Below are positions 44,740 to 53,122 of a stretch of 61,063 nt of DNA, piece after piece. Position 1 is the first letter of the stretch, and every line of letters begins with the position of its first letter. The stretch comes from an uncultured Lachnospiraceae bacterium (lineage in GTDB: Bacteria > Bacillota > Clostridia > Lachnospirales > Lachnospiraceae). Under the pieces are notes generated by a model. That model searched no databases. It was not told the origin of the DNA and worked only from the letters and a program-made list of their open reading frames with translations. The position numbers and the translations under genes are program-made. The stretch covers positions 1 through 61,063 of the forward strand of contig CADATP010000012.1 in the NCBI GenBank assembly GCA_902790935.1, given 5' to 3'.

Positions 44740-45246
44740 CTACTTAACAGGCTTTGCACCGGCTTTTTCCTGAAGCTTTTCAACGAAACGTGCGAAGCCT
44801 TTTTTCTTTTTCTTTTCAGGAGCGGCAAGCTTGCCGTGGGCTCCCTTGAAATCAACTATATAAAGTCCGGAAACGCCCGCCTTGATCTCCTTTTTAACGG
44901 GGAGGTCGGGGAAAATCTTGTCGTCTGCGATAAGGGTAACCATCTGAGGTCCGACCTTTGCCTTGACAACGGGAAGCTTCTGCCATCTTAAATACTTAGG
45001 AGTCTGGTCGATAACATTTTGAGGAAGACCGGACTTTGTGATCTGAAGCTTTTTCTTGTCGATGACAAGCATCGTAACGTACTGCTTGTTGGCCTGCATC
45101 AGAGCCTGCTGCTCGTCCTGCTTTTTCTGGGCTTTTTTACCGAGTATATAAAGCACGATGAAAAGTGCGATGATAACAACGAGTACGACTATAGCGACGA
45201 TAAATCCCGGAGTGACTGTAAAAAGTAAAATTCCGAATGTAGACAT
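44740..45246 (-). CDS. Unrecognised single-pass membrane protein
   Basis: A 168-residue protein with one strong N-terminal membrane segment (about 10-36), a charged Lys/Gln linker, a soluble domain from about 55 to 145 with alternating strands (YVTMLVIDKKKLQITKSGLP, QMVTLIADDKIFPDLPVKK, GLYIVDFKGAHGK), and a Lys-rich C-terminus. The domain faces the cytoplasm if the positive-inside rule holds. I do not recognise a family. AGAAGGAG stands before the ATG. Monocistronic and convergent with the DUF1934 gene. Confidence 0.65.
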   Translation of the reverse strand: MSTFGILLFTVTPGFIVAIVVLVVIIALFIVLYILGKKAQKKQDEQQALMQANKQYVTMLVIDKKKLQITKSGLPQNVIDQTPKYLRWQKLPVVKAKVGPQMVTLIADDKIFPDLPVKKEIKAGVSGLYIVDFKGAHGKLAAPEKKKKKGFARFVEKLQEKAGAKPVK

Positions 45247-45402
45247 ATAATGCTCCTTCTATAAAAATCTGTATATGATTTTAGCACATAAACATATACA
45301 GCGCAAACCAAAAAAACGCTCATTGGGTAGATAAAGAAACCAAGATATGATAAAATAAATTTTGTCTGCGAACTTAAATCGGCGGAATATGAGGAAAGAG
45401 AT

Positions 45403-46887
45403 ATGAACTGGGCGGAAACATGGGAAATAGCTAAGATTGTCTGGCGATATGTGCTTATGACGCTTGTTGTCTTTGACATAATCTTCGCACTGATCGCTGT
45501 CTTTTTTGAACGGAAGAACCCGAAGAGCGTTTGGGCCTGGATCTTGCTTATGATGGCGGTCCCTTACGTGGGCTTTGTACTTTATCTGCTTGCCGGTACT
45601 ACACTTAACAAGCGAAGAATGTTCCGTGACAAGGGCTTCGAGGATATGATGAAAAACCGTATCCACGAGCAAAAAAAGGAGCTCGAGCGTTTAAGCGGAG
45701 ACAGAGAGCTTCCCAAGGAACTCTACGATTTTAAAAACCTTGTGTACTATAACCTACACAATTCCTACGCCGTACTCTCCGACGGCAACGATATAGACGT
45801 CTTTACCAGCGGACAGGACAAGTTCGCCGCTTTAAAAGAAGACCTTAAAAAGGCTGAAAAGTTTATCGACTTTCAGTATTATATAATCCGTAACGATGAG
45901 CTCTTCGAGGAGATCGTAAAGATATTAAAGGAAAAGGTGGATCAGGGAGTCGAGGTAAGAGTCCTCTACGACGGACTGGGCGCCCGCTCCACTCCTAAAA
46001 GATACTGGAAAAAGCTTAAAGCTATGGGCATCAGAGTAGGCGGCTTTTGGCCCGCCTGGTTTGGAAAGATCAATTTCCGTGTTAATTATCGTGACCATAG
46101 AAAGATCGTTGTTATCGACAATAAAGTAGCTTACGTCGGTGGATTCAACATCGGCCGCGAGTATATCGATATGGAAGAGAAGTTTGGCCACTGGAGAGAT
46201 ACCCACCTTCGTATCACAGGAGACGCGGCCTATATGCTCCACGGACGATTCGCCCTTGACTGGGCATACGTTACGGGGGAGAAGCTTTTCGACCGTGAAG
46301 ATATGGGCATCGCCAAGAGGGAGAACCCCTCGAGGGACAACTGCTACGTACAGATAGTAAGCTCGGGACCCGACAGTGACTGGCAACAGATAAGAGACAA
46401 TTATCTTTATCTTATAAGCCACGCAAAGCAGTCCCTCTATATCCAGTCCCCTTACTTTATTCCTGACGACTGCATCCTTGCGGCTCTTAAGCTGGCGGCA
46501 CAGTCCGGGATCGACGTTAGGATCATGATCCCCTGCAAGCCGGACCATCCCTTCGTTTACTGGGCTACCCACTGCTTCGCCGGAGAGCTTGTTGAAGCCG
46601 GGGCTACCTGCTATAAATACGAAGGCGGCTTCCTTCACGCAAAAGGCGTGATCGCGGACGATGAGGTTTACACCTACGGAACCGCAAATATGGACATCAG
46701 ATCCTTTGCCCTTGACTTTGAGGTAAATGCAGTTATCTACGACAAAGACAAGGCACATGAAATGACGGAGATCTTCCTTAAAGATGTTGAGGAATGCTCC
46801 GTTATGACGAAAGAAGAATACAAAAAGCGCAAGTTCATCATCCGCTTCAAGGAACAGATATCAAGGCTTCTTGCCCCTGTTCTCTAA
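45403..46887 (+). CDS. cls: Cardiolipin synthase (PLD superfamily)
   Basis: The 494-residue enzyme joins two phosphatidylglycerols to cardiolipin. Two N-terminal membrane segments (about 15-37 and 45-65) precede two HKD motifs: HRKIVVID with His232 and HAKGVIAD with His412, each followed by the Gly-Gly-Asn or Asn-Met-Asp residues. VYVGGFNIGREY and YGTANMDIRSF are typical. Length and layout match bacterial Cls. GAGGAAAGAG precedes the start. Stands alone upstream of the FKBP-type lipoprotein. Confidence 0.94.
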   Translation: MNWAETWEIAKIVWRYVLMTLVVFDIIFALIAVFFERKNPKSVWAWILLMMAVPYVGFVLYLLAGTTLNKRRMFRDKGFEDMMKNRIHEQKKELERLSGDRELPKELYDFKNLVYYNLHNSYAVLSDGNDIDVFTSGQDKFAALKEDLKKAEKFIDFQYYIIRNDELFEEIVKILKEKVDQGVEVRVLYDGLGARSTPKRYWKKLKAMGIRVGGFWPAWFGKINFRVNYRDHRKIVVIDNKVAYVGGFNIGREYIDMEEKFGHWRDTHLRITGDAAYMLHGRFALDWAYVTGEKLFDREDMGIAKRENPSRDNCYVQIVSSGPDSDWQQIRDNYLYLISHAKQSLYIQSPYFIPDDCILAALKLAAQSGIDVRIMIPCKPDHPFVYWATHCFAGELVEAGATCYKYEGGFLHAKGVIADDEVYTYGTANMDIRSFALDFEVNAVIYDKDKAHEMTEIFLKDVEECSVMTKEEYKKRKFIIRFKEQISRLLAPVL

Positions 46888-46932
46888 GCCGGTATAAGCG
46901 CTTGTATTATAAAAACACTAAAGAGGAGTATT

Positions 46933-48084
46933 ATGAAAAAACATTTAAGACAGATTGCGACCGTAACGCTTGCCTGCGCTCTTTCGCTTACAACCCTTGC
47001 GGCCTGCGGAAACAAAAACGCATCGGGCGAGGCCGCTGACAATGCATCTTCACAGGCAGATACCGCTACTGCGGGAAAGAACGTTTCCGATGAAAATGCA
47101 ACCTACGTATCCCAGCTCGATATCGAAAAATACATCGATATCAAGGATTACAAGAATATCGAGGTTACGGTTTCATCCTACGATGTAACCGATGAGATGG
47201 TTGATTATTACTTTACCCAGCAACTTTCACAGCTTGCTCCCTCTGTCGCAAGCGAAAAATTTGTTACTGACAGAGCTGTCGCAAACGGAGACCTGATAAA
47301 TCTCGACTTTGCCGGATACAAGGATGGAGTTGCTTTTGACGGCGGTACTGCCGAAGGCTACACCCTTCTTATCGGATCACATTCCTTTATCGACGGATTC
47401 GAGGACGGACTTATCGGAGTAAATCCCGGCGAGAGCGTAGATTTAAACCTTACCTTCCCCGAAAACTACGGACAGGCAGACCTTGCCGGAGCCGATGTAG
47501 TATTTACCTGCAAGGTAAACGGAATCATCCCCGAGGAGGAGGTAGTCGCTCTTTTTAACGTAACCAGCGGAACTGCCGCAGCTAAGGGATTCGACGGAAT
47601 GAAGGCAACCTTAAAGAGCCTTATCGAGGAAAGCTACGAGAGCCAGTACCAGTCAGAGCTCGAGAATGCTATCGCCGAGAAGCTCCAGGAGATGGCAGAG
47701 TTCAAGGAAGAGTTCCCGAACTCTCTCATCATCAAGTACCAGGACAACGCAAGAGAAGTTCTTCAGCAGTACGCCGATATGTACCAGACAGATATCGACA
47801 CCCTTGCAAGCCAGATGCTTGGAATTACCGCAGACCAGTTTATTCAGGACAACAGCTACAATCAGCTTAAGATCGACGCTGCGCTCGCATTCGTTGCAGC
47901 TAAAGAAGGCATCGAGATCGATGACAAAGAGCTTGCGGACAGGATAGATCAGTATATTACCGATTCGGGAGTAGACCCCGAGTCCGAGGAGCTTGCTTCT
48001 CTCGAGCCCTTAGAATACAAGGATTCATTTATTGCCGGAGATGCTATGGAATACTTAAAAACCGTAGTAAAGGTAAACAAATAG
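46933..48084 (+). CDS. FKBP-type (trigger-factor-like) peptidyl-prolyl isomerase lipoprotein
   Basis: A 383-residue lipoprotein: signal ending TTLAACGN, a Ser/Ala linker, then an FKBP domain (NLDFAGYKDGVAFDGGTAEGY, LIGSHSFIDGFEDGLIGVNPGE) and a C-terminal helical arm like that of trigger factor (residues about 205-383). It should fold or hold secreted proteins outside the membrane, unlike cytosolic Tig. GAGGAG precedes the start. The GH31 gene begins 12 bases after its stop. Confidence 0.9.
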   Translation: MKKHLRQIATVTLACALSLTTLAACGNKNASGEAADNASSQADTATAGKNVSDENATYVSQLDIEKYIDIKDYKNIEVTVSSYDVTDEMVDYYFTQQLSQLAPSVASEKFVTDRAVANGDLINLDFAGYKDGVAFDGGTAEGYTLLIGSHSFIDGFEDGLIGVNPGESVDLNLTFPENYGQADLAGADVVFTCKVNGIIPEEEVVALFNVTSGTAAAKGFDGMKATLKSLIEESYESQYQSELENAIAEKLQEMAEFKEEFPNSLIIKYQDNAREVLQQYADMYQTDIDTLASQMLGITADQFIQDNSYNQLKIDAALAFVAAKEGIEIDDKELADRIDQYITDSGVDPESEELASLEPLEYKDSFIAGDAMEYLKTVVKVNK

Positions 48085-48096
48085 GAGGATTACTAA

Positions 48097-50121
48097 ATGA
48101 GTTTTGAGAAGGAAAACGGGGCACTTGTTTGCTACCGAAACGGCGAAAAGCTCGTGATCGAGCCCTGGGGAAAAGACTCCCTCAGAGTACGCGCCACAAA
48201 GTTTGGAAAATTCACGGGCAATGACTGGGCTCTTACCGAGAAGGTACCTGCCTGCGATGCCAAGATTGAGTTTTTTGAGCGTGACCATTGGGTAGGCGAC
48301 GGAACCATCGACAAGAGACAGCATGCGTCCATCACAAACGGCCGCATCAAAGCTGAGATCAACTTTGTCGGAATCATCTCTTTCTATAGAGATGACAAGC
48401 TTATCTTAAGAGAGTATTACCGTTCATACGACGGAACGATCTCTCAGGGAAGCCGCTGCTTAAAGGTTGTAAACCGCGAGTGGAAGGGAATCATCGGCGG
48501 AAGCGATTTCTCCCTCAACGTAAAGTTCGACGCCAACAAGGGCGAGAAGATCTTCGGTATGGGTCAGTACCAGCAGCAGGATCTCGACTTAAAGGGATGT
48601 GTACTTGAGCTCGCTCAGAGAAACTCTCAGATATCGGTTCCCTTTATGACTTCATCTCTTGGATACGGACTTCTTTGGAACAACCCTGCCGTAGGACGCG
48701 TTACCTTCGGTAAAAACTATACAGAATGGATCGCAAGATCTACCAAGGAGATGGACTACTGGATCACAGCGGCTGACGGCCCCAAGCAGATCCTTGAGAA
48801 CTATACCTCCGTTACCGGACATGCACCCACATTCCCCGAGAACCTTATGGGACTTTGGCAGTGCAAGCTCCGTTACAGAACCCAGGACGAAGTACTTGAG
48901 GTTGCAAGAGCTTATAAGAAGGAAGGCATCAAGATCGACCAGATCGTTATCGACTTCTTCCACTGGACCGTACAGGGCGACTGGAAATTCGACAAGACCT
49001 ACTGGCCCGATCCCAAGGCGATGGTTGACGAGCTCCACTCTATGGGCATCAAGGTCATCGTATCCGTTTGGCCTTCAGTAGACAGAAAGAGTGAGAACTT
49101 CTATCCTATGATGGAGAAGGGGCTCCTTATCCGTACAGAGCGCGGAGCAGACCAGACCTACGACTATCAGGGCGACTGCGTAGAGATCGATCCTTTCAAT
49201 CCCGAGTGCCGCGAGTATGTATGGAATGTCTGCAAGAAAAATTACTATGACTTCGGAATCGACGCATTCTGGCTCGACAATTCAGAGCCCGATTACGGCG
49301 TATATGACTTCGAGAATTACCGCTACAGTGCAGGTCCTGCGCTCCAGGTAAGCAACATGTACCCCCAGATGTACAGCAGAGTCTTCTATGATAAGATGAA
49401 GGATTTAGGTGACGGTACTGTCGTAAATCTTCTTCGCTGCGCATGGGCAGGAAGCCAGAAGTACGGCAACGTAGTCTGGTCAGGTGACGTTCCTTCAACC
49501 TTCCAGGCTTTCTACGAGCAGGTTCAGTGCGGACTCAACATGGGTCTTGCGGGAATCCCCTGGTGGACCACAGATATCGGCGGATTTATGACCGACGATG
49601 TAAACGATCCCGACTTTAGACAGCTCCTTATCCGCTGGTATCAGTTCGCTGTATACTCCGCAGTCCTTCGTATGCACGGAGACCGTGGACCTTACAATAT
49701 CCCGCCTCTCGACGACAGAGACTGGGGCGGCGGATATCTCCACACCGGTCAGCCCAACGAGCTTTGGAGCTACGGCGAGGACAACTACAAGATAATGAAG
49801 AAGTACTATGACGTTCGCGTCAGCATGCATGATTACATCAAGAAGCTCTACGATGAGGCAAGCACAAACGGTGCTCCTCTTATCCGTACCATGTTCTTCG
49901 AGTTCCCCGAGGACAAGAAGTGCTGGGAGCTTCAGGACCAGTATATGTTCGGTGAGAAGTATCTTGTAGCTCCTATCTTCGAACTGGGCTGCTTCGAAAG
50001 AGAGGTATACCTCCCTGCGGGAGATTGGAAGCTTACATCTACCGGCGAAGTATTTAAGGGCGGACAGACAGTTAATGTCGATGCACCCATCGAGTACATG
50101 CCCGTATTTGAAAGAGTTTAA
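48097..50121 (+). CDS. GH31 alpha-glycosidase (alpha-xylosidase/YicI-like)
   Basis: The 674-residue family 31 enzyme has the nucleophile Asp394 in FWLDNSEPD and the acid/base Asp464 in WSGDVPSTF. DFFHWTVQGDWKFD and VIVSVWPSVDR are barrel strands, and GIPWWTTDIGGF and MRMHGDRGPY-type sequence line the pocket. No signal peptide: a cytoplasmic enzyme, likely on imported oligosaccharides with alpha-xylosyl or alpha-glucosyl ends. GGAGG precedes the start. Twelve bases after the lipoprotein gene, but without an obvious functional tie. Followed by a terminator. Confidence 0.93.
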   Translation: MSFEKENGALVCYRNGEKLVIEPWGKDSLRVRATKFGKFTGNDWALTEKVPACDAKIEFFERDHWVGDGTIDKRQHASITNGRIKAEINFVGIISFYRDDKLILREYYRSYDGTISQGSRCLKVVNREWKGIIGGSDFSLNVKFDANKGEKIFGMGQYQQQDLDLKGCVLELAQRNSQISVPFMTSSLGYGLLWNNPAVGRVTFGKNYTEWIARSTKEMDYWITAADGPKQILENYTSVTGHAPTFPENLMGLWQCKLRYRTQDEVLEVARAYKKEGIKIDQIVIDFFHWTVQGDWKFDKTYWPDPKAMVDELHSMGIKVIVSVWPSVDRKSENFYPMMEKGLLIRTERGADQTYDYQGDCVEIDPFNPECREYVWNVCKKNYYDFGIDAFWLDNSEPDYGVYDFENYRYSAGPALQVSNMYPQMYSRVFYDKMKDLGDGTVVNLLRCAWAGSQKYGNVVWSGDVPSTFQAFYEQVQCGLNMGLAGIPWWTTDIGGFMTDDVNDPDFRQLLIRWYQFAVYSAVLRMHGDRGPYNIPPLDDRDWGGGYLHTGQPNELWSYGEDNYKIMKKYYDVRVSMHDYIKKLYDEASTNGAPLIRTMFFEFPEDKKCWELQDQYMFGEKYLVAPIFELGCFEREVYLPAGDWKLTSTGEVFKGGQTVNVDAPIEYMPVFERV

Positions 50122-50128
50122 GACCTTT

Positions 50129-50164
50129 AGCCGGACCTTGCAAGGAGCAGGGTTCGGCTTTTTT
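50129..50164 (+). terminator. Intrinsic terminator after the GH31 gene
   Basis: AGCCGGACC (50129-50137) pairs with GGTTCGGCT (50151-50159) using one G-U pair, followed by TTTTTG. It separates the GH31 gene from the flagellar cluster. Confidence 0.88.
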
Positions 50165-50227
50165 GCACATATTAGAAGGCTTTCGAAGGAATGTAAGCCT
50201 TTTCTTCAAAAAAATCAAAATAGCCCT

Positions 50228-50254
50228 TAAGAAATTTTCATTTACTCCGATAAA
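50228..50254 (+). promoter_or_regulatory. Sigma28/SigD-type promoter upstream of flgM
   Basis: TAAG (50228-50231), 15-base spacer, CCGATAAA (50247-50254). This fits the flagellar sigma consensus (TAAA, about 15 bases, GCCGATAA) with one difference in the -35. FlgM is the anti-sigma for this factor, so the site would give feedback control. Confidence 0.6.
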
Positions 50255-50333
50255 CATACTGTAAAGATAAATATGGCTGAGAAATCAGCTTAGAAAAAGG
50301 CAAAGTCCTATAGTAATGGAGGGAGGCATCCTT

Positions 50334-50615
50334 ATGCGAATAGAAGCTTACAACCAGGTACAAAGTGTATATCAGACACAGAAAGCCCGTCAGGTACAGA
50401 AGCCCGGTGCTGCGGTTCGTCCTTCGGACCAGATTTCGATCAGCAGCTTCGGAAAAGATTTACAGGTAGCCAAAGCAGCTCTTGCAAATACACCTGACAT
50501 CAGAGAGGATCTGACAGCTGATATCAAGCAGCAGGTTCAGAGCGGCACCTACAACGTGAGCACTGAAAGCTTTGCAGATAAGCTCTTAGCAAAATTTCAG
50601 CAGGGCCTTGTATAG
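50334..50615 (+). CDS. flgM: Anti-sigma28 factor FlgM
   Basis: A 93-residue protein with the FlgM layout: a flexible N-terminus and a C-terminal helical part, RPSDQISISSFGKDLQVAKAAL then VSTESFADKLLAKF. It binds sigma28 until the hook is complete and is then exported. The start at 50334 has GGAGGGAGG upstream; the earlier frame at 50316 is its leader. First gene of flgM-flgN-flgK-flgK-flgL. Confidence 0.88.
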   Translation: MRIEAYNQVQSVYQTQKARQVQKPGAAVRPSDQISISSFGKDLQVAKAALANTPDIREDLTADIKQQVQSGTYNVSTESFADKLLAKFQQGLV

Positions 50616-50627
50616 GAGTTATAACCA

Positions 50628-51146
50628 ATGGCAAGTTTGATGGAAAACTTGATCGATATACTAAACAAGGAATCGGATTCTTACGATGGGCTTCTGGAGA
50701 CATCCCGTAAAAAGACAGCTATCATAGTCAAGGGAGATCTGGAAGCCCTCTCGCAACTCACGGAAGAGGAGCAGACTAAGACAGACAAGATCTTAAACCT
50801 CGAGAAAAAAAGAATCGAGGTTATGAAAGATATGGCTAATGTGTTGAACATGGATGTTAACACCTTAAAGCTTACCCAATTGGTGGATGTTTTATCATCC
50901 AGACCGGAAGAACAAAAAAGCCTCGCTGCAGCGATCGACAGGATCAAGGCATCAGCCCTTGCAGTGCAGCAGGTAAATAAGCAAAACAGCGAGCTTTTAA
51001 AGAACTCAATCGAGATGGTAGAGTTCGAGCTTAACCTCTTGCAGGCTATGAAGCAGGCTCCGGAAACCGCAAACTACTCCCGCGGCGCCTACAACACAGG
51101 GGATACGATGGGAGTTTCGAGAAAAGGTTTCGATGCAAAACAGTGA
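50628..51146 (+). CDS. flgN: Flagellar export chaperone FlgN
   Basis: A 172-residue helical protein typical of FlgN, which keeps the hook-associated proteins FlgK and FlgL soluble before export. KESDSYDGLLETSRKKTAIIVKGD, EEEQTKTDKILNLEKKR and a long helical end (VQQVNKQNSELLKNSIEMVEFEL) match. It starts 12 bases after flgM and is followed by its clients, the two flgK genes and flgL, which supports the call despite weak sequence conservation in this family. Confidence 0.88.
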   Translation: MASLMENLIDILNKESDSYDGLLETSRKKTAIIVKGDLEALSQLTEEEQTKTDKILNLEKKRIEVMKDMANVLNMDVNTLKLTQLVDVLSSRPEEQKSLAAAIDRIKASALAVQQVNKQNSELLKNSIEMVEFELNLLQAMKQAPETANYSRGAYNTGDTMGVSRKGFDAKQ

Positions 51147-51178
51147 TTCCGGAACAACACAATATGGAGGGTTAACAC

Positions 51179-53074
51179 ATGTCCTTATGGAGCAGCTTAT
51201 ATGTGGGTACCTCCGGATTGCAGACAAGCCATAACGCGCTCAATACTGTAGCGCATAACTTGACCAATGCAGATACGGACGGTTACACGCGTCAGCAGGT
51301 AGAACAGTCCGACAAATTATATTTGACTATTTCCAAGACGGCCAGTGCGGTTTCTCCGCAGCAGTCAGGTCTTGGCGTTTCATATTCCAATGTAAAGCAG
51401 ATCAGAGATTATTTCCTCGACAGAACCTTCAGAAAAGAATCGGGCAGAAGCATGTTTTACGAAGTATCGAGAGATACCCTGCTCGAGGTTGAAGATCAGC
51501 TCGGAGAGATGAACGGAGAAGCGTTCCAGACACAGCTCTCCGACCTTTGGACTGCAGTTCAGGAGCTCTCAAAGGATCCCTGCAGCTCTGTCACCCAGAG
51601 CACACTTTTACAGGAAGCCAATGAGTTTCTTTCCAGAGCTCAGGCCGTATATGACGGCTTATCGAGCTATCAGGATAATCTGAATCTCCAGGTAAAACAG
51701 CAGATTGAAAAGATCAACGACTATGGTCTCAAGATCCTCGACCTCAATGACCAGATCAGGACTATTGAGATGGGCGGTATTGAGCATGCCAACGACTTAA
51801 AGGACCAGAGAAACCAGATACTTGATGAGCTTTCAAAGCTCGTTGACATCTCCTACGATACCGATACCTTCGGAAACGTATACGTACAGATCGAAGGAGA
51901 GGATTTTGTTAAGGGAAGTACCTGTTACCAGATCGGTTTAAATACCGATTCCGTTACCGGTTTCTACACACCCTTCTGGCCCCAGAACGCAAACACCATT
52001 CCCGGAAGCGATGAGTTCCCTAACGGAAATGGCATGCTTATCACGGTAGACGGTGTCCTTAAAAGAGAGAACACCGACAACGGAGTTTCAAAGGTACTTA
52101 CCAAGACCTTTAATATAGACAATGCTCTCGTATTTAATTTAAACAGAGAGATCTCTTCGGAGCTTGGAACGGATATCGGCGGAGTAAAGGCGATGCTCCT
52201 TGCAAGAGGAGACCACAGAGCTTCCTACGCGGATATCGAGGGCGGAAACTACGACAGAGTTTCCCAGTCGGTACTGATGAACGTACAGGCTGAGTTTGAC
52301 CAGCTCTTCCACAATACAATAAGCGCCATCAACGGAGTACTCGCTGAGGCAGCAGGCGTTAATAACTACAACATCGCAGAAGGCGTCGGAAGCGCGACGG
52401 ATAAAGACGGAAATGCTGTTACATTAGACAAGAACATCAGCATCATCCCTATAGATTCCGCTAATCCTCAGGGTTACCTTACAAACGAAGAAGGAATCCC
52501 CTATCAGATATTTACCAAGATCGCCGGAGACGGATACGAAAAGCTTACCTTAAACGGAGTAAAGTATTTAGACGATTCCGGAAATCAGGTAGAGATACCC
52601 GATGGTGATTACTGGGTGTTTAAAAATGAGAATACGGATCCCGAGATGATCTACACTCTCTACTCTCTTTCAAATACCCAGATAAATCAGGAGCTGATGC
52701 AGGCTCCCGCAAAGCTGGGCTTCAGACTTGAGGACGGCTCGGAAGATCTTGCTACGATGGAGAAGTTAAAGGCGGTATTTACAACCGAGAAATACACTCT
52801 TAACCCCAACGTGCTTAAGCAGGTAAGTATCCTCGGTTACTACGATGACCTTGTAAGCCAGGTTGCAAACTCATCCTTCGTTTACAATGAGATCTTCACA
52901 AACCAGGAAAACACCGTAGCCGCTGCGGAGAGTGCAAGAGACCAGATACATGCCGTATCAAGCGACGAAGAGCTTTCATATATGATAAAGTTCCAGAGCG
53001 CTTATAACGCCTCAAGCCGATTTATCAACGTAGTGGACGAGATGTTAGAGCACCTTCTCACATCCCTCGCTTAG
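51179..53074 (+). CDS. flgK: Flagellar hook-associated protein FlgK (first copy)
   Basis: A 631-residue HAP1. The D0 domain start GTSGLQTSHNALNTVAHNLTNADTDGYTRQQ and the end SYMIKFQSAYNASSRFINVVDEML are the diagnostic axial helices. It links hook to filament. The middle region is variable. It starts 32 bases after flgN, with TGGAGGG upstream, and is followed by a second, longer FlgK. Confidence 0.95.
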   Translation: MSLWSSLYVGTSGLQTSHNALNTVAHNLTNADTDGYTRQQVEQSDKLYLTISKTASAVSPQQSGLGVSYSNVKQIRDYFLDRTFRKESGRSMFYEVSRDTLLEVEDQLGEMNGEAFQTQLSDLWTAVQELSKDPCSSVTQSTLLQEANEFLSRAQAVYDGLSSYQDNLNLQVKQQIEKINDYGLKILDLNDQIRTIEMGGIEHANDLKDQRNQILDELSKLVDISYDTDTFGNVYVQIEGEDFVKGSTCYQIGLNTDSVTGFYTPFWPQNANTIPGSDEFPNGNGMLITVDGVLKRENTDNGVSKVLTKTFNIDNALVFNLNREISSELGTDIGGVKAMLLARGDHRASYADIEGGNYDRVSQSVLMNVQAEFDQLFHNTISAINGVLAEAAGVNNYNIAEGVGSATDKDGNAVTLDKNISIIPIDSANPQGYLTNEEGIPYQIFTKIAGDGYEKLTLNGVKYLDDSGNQVEIPDGDYWVFKNENTDPEMIYTLYSLSNTQINQELMQAPAKLGFRLEDGSEDLATMEKLKAVFTTEKYTLNPNVLKQVSILGYYDDLVSQVANSSFVYNEIFTNQENTVAAAESARDQIHAVSSDEELSYMIKFQSAYNASSRFINVVDEMLEHLLTSLA

Positions 53075-53122
53075 GATTTAATTTTAGTTTTAGATTAAAA
53101 CATTACCCGGAAAGGAGCGCAT

